DNA of 64,000 nt, taken from contig NC_055996.1 in assembly GCF_018446385.1 (NCBI RefSeq), forward strand, positions 127,272,532 through 127,336,531. The letters are read 5' to 3'. Position 1 is the first letter of the stretch. Every line of letters starts with the position of its first letter. This document shows, piece by piece, positions 59,177 to 64,000 of the stretch. The DNA is from Zingiber officinale. Taxonomy: Eukaryota > Streptophyta > Magnoliopsida > Zingiberales > Zingiberaceae. Below the pieces are notes generated by a model. The model was not told the DNA's origin. It saw only the letters and a list, made by a program, of their open reading frames with translations, and searched no databases. The translations under genes and the position numbers were made by a program.

Positions 59177-59738
59177 CTTTATGTGGTCTGCGATGGCTTA
59201 TGCTGCCAGAGGTATGTGGATGCTGTAGCCTTATATTTGAACTGCCTGGTGCTGCAGTTTGTTCTGTTGCCTGCTGTGTATCAGCCCGACGTGATGAGCC
59301 AGTCATGACCCTCGTCGTCCACCCTTCAACCACTGTCGCTAGGGCCTTTCCTTAAATGCGAGTAACTGGAAGCTTTGCTTTTTGAGACCACTTCCTAACA
59401 GGGAGGGCACTAACATTTTCCAGCAGGCTGTTTTGTTGCACCATGGGAATCTGGTTTCGTCTTCTGTAGACTCTCTGAGTCTGGACCTCCCACTTCTGGT
59501 TATCCCCTTGCAAAGGCGGATCATTACTCAGCATGAGAGCCTCCTTATCCTTCTGTATAACTTGATGAGAAGCAATTCCCATGCCTATCCCCACAGCCAG
59601 TTGTTCATTATCTTCACTCACTGGTTTTGGTTCTGCTGGAACTGGTTTTGGTACTGCCGGAACTGGATGATGAGCGTTCATTGGATTTTCTACCGCGGCT
59701 AACACCATTGCATTCTCAATTATCTCAGGGCACATCAT
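59148..59738 (-). pseudogene. L1 ORF1 C-terminal part
   Basis: Two overlapping open stretches of a degenerate ORF1 tail, Pro/Gln/Ser-rich (VPAVPKPVPAEPKPVSE, NQIPMVQQNSLLENVSALP), without a visible zinc knuckle. The last stretch overlaps the ORF2 start. Assigned by position before ORF2; the sequence itself is poorly conserved in this family. Confidence 0.5.
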
Positions 59739-60099
59739 GTGATGCCCCTAGTTTTATATATATATATAACTACGGACATCACTTGCACATATTTCCATAA
59801 TAAGTTCTCAATTCAACTAAGATACATAGATAGTTCTTAAAACATAAATTACTAACGACCTTTGGTACTGGTCATACAGTTCGGGATTTATTTTTCAAGG
59901 AAAACACCTAACTAATGTGGAAACTAAACTGAAAGATTTTCGGGTTGTACTACCATTATCCCGAGCTGGCTTGGTCAATATCTCCTGTCTAATTCGTCCC
60001 ATTATCTAAAAAAGTTAAAATTTGTGAGTCGAGAGAATTATCATATTTAAAACTGTGTTATACATGCTAGGTAACTTAAGACTTGACTGCTGACATCTC

Positions 60100-60410
60100 A
60101 TAGATATGAACATAAGCATAAGCGTCAACATAAGCAGAAGAACGTAAACGTAAGCATAAATATGTAAATAGGCTTAAGCATGAGAATAAACATAATCATA
60201 AGCATGTATATAGCATAGACATAAGCATACTTGCATGACATAAACATACATACTAGGGATGAGCATAAACATGATCATATATACACCTATCATGATCATA
60301 ACTCGAACATAGGCACAATCATAATCATAAACATAATCATGTATATAAGCATAGACATAAGCATGAACACACATAACATAAACATTCACAAGAACATAAG
60401 CATGCCCATA
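60100..60410. repeat. degenerate CATAAG/CATAAA/CATGA microsatellite
   Basis: About 310 bp of short, irregular repeats (ATAAGCATAAGCGTCAACAT, AAACATAATCATAAGCATG) on a 6-12 bp scale. Open frames on both strands here (Tyr/Val/His rich on minus) are repeat by-products. Confidence 0.8.
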
Positions 60411-60506
60411 AACCTTCATGGTTTGACGTGCTCTCCGGGCGTGTCCTCGGATCATACCACCGTCTCATACATGAAGTTAACTGATTTCTTAGATAACCTT
60501 CCTGGA

Positions 60507-61031
60507 CCTTCTTAAGTTGGATTCCCAGACCCCTTTGCTTTGGTAAGATTCACTCGACCTTCTTAAGCCGGATTTCCAAACATCTTTTGTTTTGGTAAGG
60601 TTCACCGGACCCTTCTTAAGCTAGATTCCCAAACATCTTTTATTTTGATAAGGTTCACCGGACCCCTCTTAAGCCGGATTTCCAAACATCTTTTGTTTTG
60701 GTAAGATTCACCAAACTCTTCTTAAATCGAATTCCTATACCTCTTTTATTTTGGTAGGGTTCACCGGACCTTTCTTAAGCCGGATTCCTAAACATATTTT
60801 GTTGTAGTAAGGTTCACCGGATCTTTCTTAAGCCAGATTCCCAAACATCTTTTGTTTTGGTAAGGTTCACCGGACCTTTCTTAAGGCAGATTCCCAAACA
60901 TCTTTTGTTTTGGTAAGGTTCACCAGACTCTTCTTAAGCTGGATTCCCAGACCTCTTTTATTTAGGTAAGGTTCACCAGACCCTTCTTAAGCCGGATTCC
61001 CATCCCTCTTTTATTTTGGTAAGGTTCACCG
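60507..61031. repeat. 53-bp tandem array, ten units
   Basis: The anchor CTTAAG (CTTAAA in one unit) lies at 60511, 60562, 60615, 60668, 60721, 60774, 60827, 60880, 60933 and 60986: a 51-bp first step, then exactly 53 bp eight times. The unit reads CTTAAGCCGGATTCCCAAAC, then ATCTTTTGTTTTGGTAAGG and TTCACCGGACC. The last unit is cut by the LTR at 61032. Confidence 0.93.
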
Positions 61032-61977
61032 TGTTGGTGCGATTAGCACTAATGATTTAATCCAGGTTTTGATAAATGACAAATAGGTTAAGTTAGGTTT
61101 GTCGTTATCTAATGCTTTGATCGAGTATGCAGGCTAAGTCCAGACAGGTCGACGGGCTGACCGGATGTCTGGCACGAAGTCCAAGCGGGTCGACGGGCTG
61201 AACGGACGCTTGGCGAGAAGTCCAGCTAGGTCGACGGGCTGACCGGACGCTTGGCACGAAGTCCAGCTAGGTCGATGGGCTGACCGAATAGCCGGCACAA
61301 AGTCCAGACGGGTCAAAGGGCTGATCGAACGTCTGGCAGGTAAGTCACTGGAGGAGAGTGACTATGAGGACGCATCCCAATTAAGGGACAGTAGGCGTCG
61401 GTCCAGTTTAGGTCCATTTTGGATCCCTAAATTGAGACCTTGACTAGGTTTTGGTCTCGGGAAGATAGGACCTAACTCATAAATCTATATAAAATGTCTA
61501 TACATATATTTTTCTAACTCTATTTTGTAGATACAAATGTAGAGCTTCCAGAGCTTGATTCCGAGTTCGGAGTCAAAAGTTATGACCTTTGGAAGATGAT
61601 ATGTCAAACAAGTAATTGGAGACGACTCGGATCAGCCAGATTCGAACTCTCCTCATCTGATCCGAATTTGGGATCCGATAAGCTCGAGACCCCTAGGGTT
61701 ATAAAGAGGGGTGGGCAAGGACACAACTCTCGAACGAAGAATCGCTTCCTTGTGCTCCTGCTGCCTGTGACAACAAACTTTTCCTTTATGTTCTAAGCTT
61801 TTATTGTCGGTAATTTTTCCGTATTAGCAATATTGTACTTAACTTGTAATCTATTTCGAATTGCTAGTGAATTACCCAAGAAAGTACTCACGAGTACGGC
61901 CTTCGAGTAGAGTCGTCTCGAACAAGTAAATCCATTGTTCAATTTTCTTATTTCACGCGTTTATACTCGTTTGATCC
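61032..61977 (+). mobile_element. second copy of the 11.4-kb LTR, 3'-truncated
   Basis: Starts TGTTGGTGCGATTAGCACTA inside a unit of the 53-bp array and follows the LTR 11394-12488 in order: hairpin array, TATAAAGAG near 61699, the segment ATTTCGAATTGCTAGTGA, and the AGTACTCA-GAGTA-GGC segment. Similarity stops near 61977, some 60 bp short of the expected CCAACA end, where the gypsy derivative begins. The flank before it is CACCG; no matching duplicate was found. Confidence 0.8.
61140..61336 (+). repeat. tandem hairpin array, second LTR copy, five 41-bp units
   Basis: Left arms at 61140, 61181, 61222, 61263 and 61304, each 19 nt from its right arm. Pairs: CCAGACA/TGTCTGG (perfect), CCAAGCG/CGCTTGG (perfect), CCAGCTA/CGCTTGG (unpaired, looks like a crossover between two units), CCAGCTA/TAGCCGG (one wobble-type change), CCAGACG/CGTCTGG (perfect). 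Confidence 0.9.
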
Positions 61978-62063
61978 GCGGTAAGAATGGGGACCCGGAT
62001 GAGGGTCCCGTCCGAGGAACCCGAGATTACCCACCAAAGGTTTCGGCCAAAGGAGAATCGAGT

Positions 62064-62177
62064 GGCCGAGCGGAGGTGTCCGCTCGGCCGAGGACAGAAT
62101 GGCCGAACGGAGGTGTCCGCTCGGCCGGAATCGTGGCAAGGGAACAGTGGTTAGCCGAGCGGCCTATTCGCTCGGCT
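62064..62177. repeat. three GC-rich hairpins in the gypsy LTR
   Basis: GGCCGAGCGGA-ggtg-TCCGCTCGGCC (62064-62089, perfect 11-bp stem), GGCCGAACGGA-ggtg-TCCGCTCGGCC (62101-62126, one mismatch) and AGCCGAGCG-7 nt-CGCTCGGCT (62153-62177, perfect 9-bp stem with the outer pair changed from G-C to A-T on both arms). Confidence 0.88.
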
Positions 62178-62279
62178 CGGGATATGGTATGTCAGCAAAG
62201 GCATGATGATTAGACTGTACGCAAGATGACACTATTAAAGGCCCCACCATCACGTCACGGAAAGGTTGATACAGTAGTG

Positions 62280-62416
62280 GTATGACCTTATGGATGCCCT
62301 TCTGACAGGCCCACACCTAGGCATGGTCGAGAGCAGGTGATTGTATCAACAGTATGGTCTTATGGATGCCCTTCTGACAGGCCCACACCTGGACATGGTC
62401 GAAAGCAGGTGATTGC
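62280..62416. repeat. two-copy direct repeat in the gypsy LTR
   Basis: CTTATGGATGCCCTTCTGAC followed by AGGCCCACACCT-G-CATGGTCGA-AGCAGGTGATTG occurs twice, about 72 bp apart (near 62287 and 62358), with a few changes. It lies upstream of the TATA box. Confidence 0.8.
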
Positions 62417-62450
62417 TTCGATTGGTGTGCCCAGGCTCCTTCGAGAGGTC

Positions 62451-62459
62451 TATATAAGG
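62451..62459 (+). promoter_or_regulatory. TATA box of the gypsy LTR
   Basis: TATATAAGG about 170 bp before the LTR end, in the context AGGTCTATATAAGGCCTCC, as expected for the LTR promoter. Confidence 0.65.
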
Positions 62460-62623
62460 CCTCCACTTCTTCAACCGAAGGTACGCGAGTCTTCATCCTG
62501 CAGCCACCTTCTTCGCCTATTCCCTTGCCTGACTTGAACGTCGGAGGGTCGTCGCCGGGATCTCCCCGGCCCGACTTCTGTGCAGGTTCGCCGGAGCATT
62601 CGAGGATCCAGGACAGGATCAAA

Positions 62624-62644
62624 TTGGCGCCGTCTGTGGGAACG
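62624..62644 (+). other. primer-binding-site region of the gypsy derivative
   Basis: TTGGCGCCGTCTGTGGGAAC directly after the LTR end. The TGGCGCC core is that used by plant gypsy elements of the Tat and Athila groups. Confidence 0.7.
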
Positions 62645-62666
62645 CATCTACATCCGAGCAGAGGCA

Positions 62667-62905
62667 ATGGACGAGGCTGGAAGACTTCATACCGTGGCAC
62701 TCTCACAAAAAGAGTTTTACGCTATAGTCGAGGCGAGGGCAGCCAACACAGTGGCGCAGCAAAAGGAGAAAGCACAGGCTGGGCAGGACCCTTTGAAGTG
62801 GTCGAGAAGCTCCGTTCGGGCGCTTATTACCTCAAGGATGCGGACGGTCGGCAGCTGGATAGGCCGTGGAGCGCGAACTACCTCCAGCCTTACCGGACGG
62901 GGTGA
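62667..62905 (+). pseudogene. gag start fused to gypsy pol C-terminus by internal deletion
   Basis: The ATG at 62667 opens a gag-like N-terminus (MDEAGRLHTVALSQKEFYAI, VEARAANTVAQQKEKAQAG) in one frame. Near 62780-62790 the sequence becomes the last 39 residues of gypsy pol in another frame (GPFEVVEKLRSGAYYLKDAD, ...LDRPWSANYLQPYRTG, stop at 62903-62905), the end of the integrase. Several kb of gag-pol are missing at one joint. The combined message cannot make an enzyme; this resembles a non-autonomous derivative moved by relatives. Confidence 0.8.
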
Positions 62906-63204
62906 AAGAGAACAAATATAAGGCATCGTCAACAAGGAACGAAGGACCAGAGCCGGTCGGCCGAAGGTAAATTGGTCGAGCCAAGCGCTCGAGGACCGAA
63001 GGCCACGTGCAGGAAGCAAAGTGGTGTAATATGGCGCTAATTCTTTGCATATTTTCTGTTAGCCTGTATCCTCATAATGCAGGAACCAAAAGTGATAAAA
63101 AGGATGGCAAAAAGCTTCGCCGAACGGAAGCGTCAAAATTAGCCTTAAAAACCGTCTAGCCCAGACGTTAAACCGTAGAGACGAGCCGGCGTCTATAAAC
63201 CCTC

Positions 63205-63760
63205 CGAGCGGAAAACCGACGAGCTCCGTCGTTAAAGATCGAGAGCCACGCCGACCGGCTATAAAAACCGAGCGGAAAACCGACGAGCTCCGTCGTTAAA
63301 GATCGAGAGCCGCGCCGACCGGCTATAAAAACCGAGCGGAAAATCGACGAGCTCCGTCGTTAAAGATCGAGAGCCGCGCCGACCGGCTATAAATATCCGC
63401 GCCGACGAGCTCCGTCGTTAAAGATCGAGAGCCGCGCCGACCGGCTATAAAAACCCGCGCCGACGAGCTCCGTCGTTAAAGATCGAGAGCCGCGCCGACC
63501 GGCTATAAAAATCCGTGCCGACGAGCTCCGTCGTTAAAGATCGAGAGCCGCGCCGACCGTTTATAAAAATCGAGCGGAAAGCCGACGAGCTCCGTCAAAG
63601 ATCGAGAGCCGCGCCGACCGGCTATAAATATCCGCGTCGACGAGCTCCGTCGTTAAAGATCGAGAGCCGCGCCGACCGGCTATAAATATCCGCGCCGACG
63701 AGCTCCGTCGTTAAAGATCGAGAGCCGCGCCGACCGGCTATAAATATCCGCGCAAGAGTC
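63205..63760 (+). repeat. 58/64-bp tandem array, each unit with a TATA-like motif
   Basis: The anchor GACGAGCTCCGTC occurs at 63218, 63282, 63346, 63404, 63462, 63520, 63584, 63639 and 63697 (steps 64, 64, 58, 58, 58, 64, 55, 58). Each unit continues GTTAAAGATCGAGAGCCGCG and CCGACCGGCTATAAA; the 64-bp form then has AACCGAGCGGAAAACC and the 58-bp form has TATCCGCGCC. CGACG-AGCTC-CGTCG is a 5-bp hairpin in every unit. Confidence 0.93.
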
Positions 63761-64000
63761 GGTCCGGCGACTATAAATACCCCGGGCGTACGAACGAATA
63801 TCAGAGAATAAGAAACCGCGGAAACTACAAGTATTAAAACATTTAGGCCCGCTCGGGCGTTGGTCCTTCGATACTTTGCACAGGCTAGATACGTGTAGAG
63901 CGAGTAGGCCCTCCCGCTCGGACTTTGCTTAATGGGTTAAACTGATCGGCCGCGTGACGGAGAACACTTGGAGCATGACTAACTCTAAGCATAAACGTTA
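63761..64000. other. unresolved end of the gypsy derivative
   Basis: A final TATAAATACCCC at about 63770 follows the array, then GC-rich sequence (GCCCGCTCGGGCG, CCCTCCCGCTCGGAC) that shares the GCTCGG style of the LTR at 62.0 kb. It could be the start of a 3' LTR or the 3' untranslated part. No gene seen. Confidence 0.4.

Larger units (their letters stand above)
49566..59739 (-). mobile_element. L1-type LINE, minus strand, split by an LTR and an RTE element
   Basis: Pieces on the minus strand, 5' to 3': 59739-58671 (ORF1 tail, endonuclease), 55431-53437 (end of endonuclease, RT) and 50273-49566 (zinc-finger region, 3' UTR). Sequence resumes exactly across both insertions: AGCAAAGCTCAT is duplicated around the RTE and CACAT/TACAT flanks the LTR. 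RT signs: VTNYRLISYGTVFYKVISKV at 54,400 and a degraded YTNDLLLFS at 53,900. Many stops and frameshifts make it non-functional. Confidence 0.82.
59740..61031. mobile_element. possible gypsy LTR fragment with microsatellite and 53-bp array
   Basis: Begins TGATGCCCCTAGTTTTATAT right at the edge of the L1 element, a start that resembles plant Ty3/gypsy LTRs. It then holds a CATAAG/CATAAA-type degenerate microsatellite (about 60100-60410) and the 53-bp array (60507-61031), and is cut at 61031 by the next LTR. No coding sequence. The LTR identity is tentative. Confidence 0.4.
48942..64000 (+). other. probable APC1 intron 12, at least 15 kb, filled with nested TEs
   Basis: A GT donor follows exon 12 at 48942. 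Known plant APC1 proteins continue for some 800 more residues, but no further APC1 coding sequence is recognisable to the end of the window. Everything from about 49.6 kb on is transposon. Either the intron is very long or the gene is disrupted here. Confidence 0.5.
61978..64000 (+). mobile_element. internally deleted Ty3/gypsy derivative (LTR, PBS, fused gag-pol remnant, 3' array)
   Basis: The 5' LTR portion ends at about 62621 (GACAGGATCA), followed by TTGGCGCCGTCTGTGGGAAC, the primer-binding-site region style of the plant gypsy Tat/Retand type. A gag-like start follows at 62667 and joins a pol C-terminus that ends at 62905. Next comes a non-coding region with the TATA-bearing tandem array (63205-63760). 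The 3' LTR is not reached. The left boundary of the LTR is uncertain. Confidence 0.7.

Noticed and set aside
60174..60515. Overlapping frames of 93-94 codons on both strands
   Set aside because: Low-complexity products of the CATAAG-type microsatellite.
60507..61031. CRISPR-like regular array
   Set aside because: Units are contiguous and similar throughout with no spacers, and the genome is a plant; it is a minisatellite.
63205..63760. CRISPR-like array at the window end
   Set aside because: Same reasoning: no unique spacers, and the units lie inside a gypsy derivative.

Overview
The window is nuclear DNA of a flowering plant. Two intronless genes have GC-rich, GC3-biased coding sequence, as is common in monocots, and the rest is AT-rich and dense in LTR retrotransposons, LINEs, CACTA elements and MITEs. 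I lean towards a commelinid monocot with a large genome (possibly Zingiberales), but that is an inference. Nothing looks prokaryotic or organellar.

Host genes. Three are supported: (1) a secreted Ole e 1/extensin-like protein at 1329-1856 (+); (2) an intronless MAPKKK17/18-type protein kinase at 7166-8479 (-), with a TATA box just upstream; (3) the 5' half of APC1, the largest subunit of the anaphase-promoting complex. APC1 runs from 31620 to 48941 (+) in 12 GT-AG exons whose reading frame can be followed throughout (859 codons). Its remaining exons are not in the window, so either intron 12 is at least 15 kb long and full of nested transposons, or the gene is broken.

Nested block, 9.7-24.9 kb. 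One minus-strand Ty1/copia element (9738-24897, 5-bp target duplication GTTTT) has taken in five later insertions: two solo LTRs in its internal part, another LTR in its 5' LTR, and an L1-type LINE in its 5' LTR. That LINE carries a 3.84-kb CACTA element with captured or orphan coding sequence. Most layers can be peeled off by target-site duplications, and removing the CACTA rejoins the LINE reading frame exactly.

Region 24.9-31.6 kb holds a 1-kb foldback element, a solo copia LTR and a perfect 260-bp tandem duplication just upstream of APC1. Region 49.6-59.7 kb is a second L1 element (minus), split by a giant LTR (itself carrying a solo LTR) and by a near-complete RTE-type LINE with a 12-bp target duplication. 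Region 59.7-64 kb holds a 53-bp satellite-like array, a second copy of the 11.4-kb LTR, and an internally deleted Ty3/gypsy derivative in which a gag start is fused to the pol end, followed by an array of 58/64-bp units that each carry a TATA-like motif.

The most unusual signal is a set of tandem hairpin arrays inside LTRs (11503-11699, 15736-16016, 16059-16251, 61140-61336, and a smaller case at 62064-62177). Loop and spacing stay constant from unit to unit, while the two stem arms change together and remain complementary. Two different LTR families share this architecture. It suggests selected RNA or DNA structure, or a self-templating arm-correction process.
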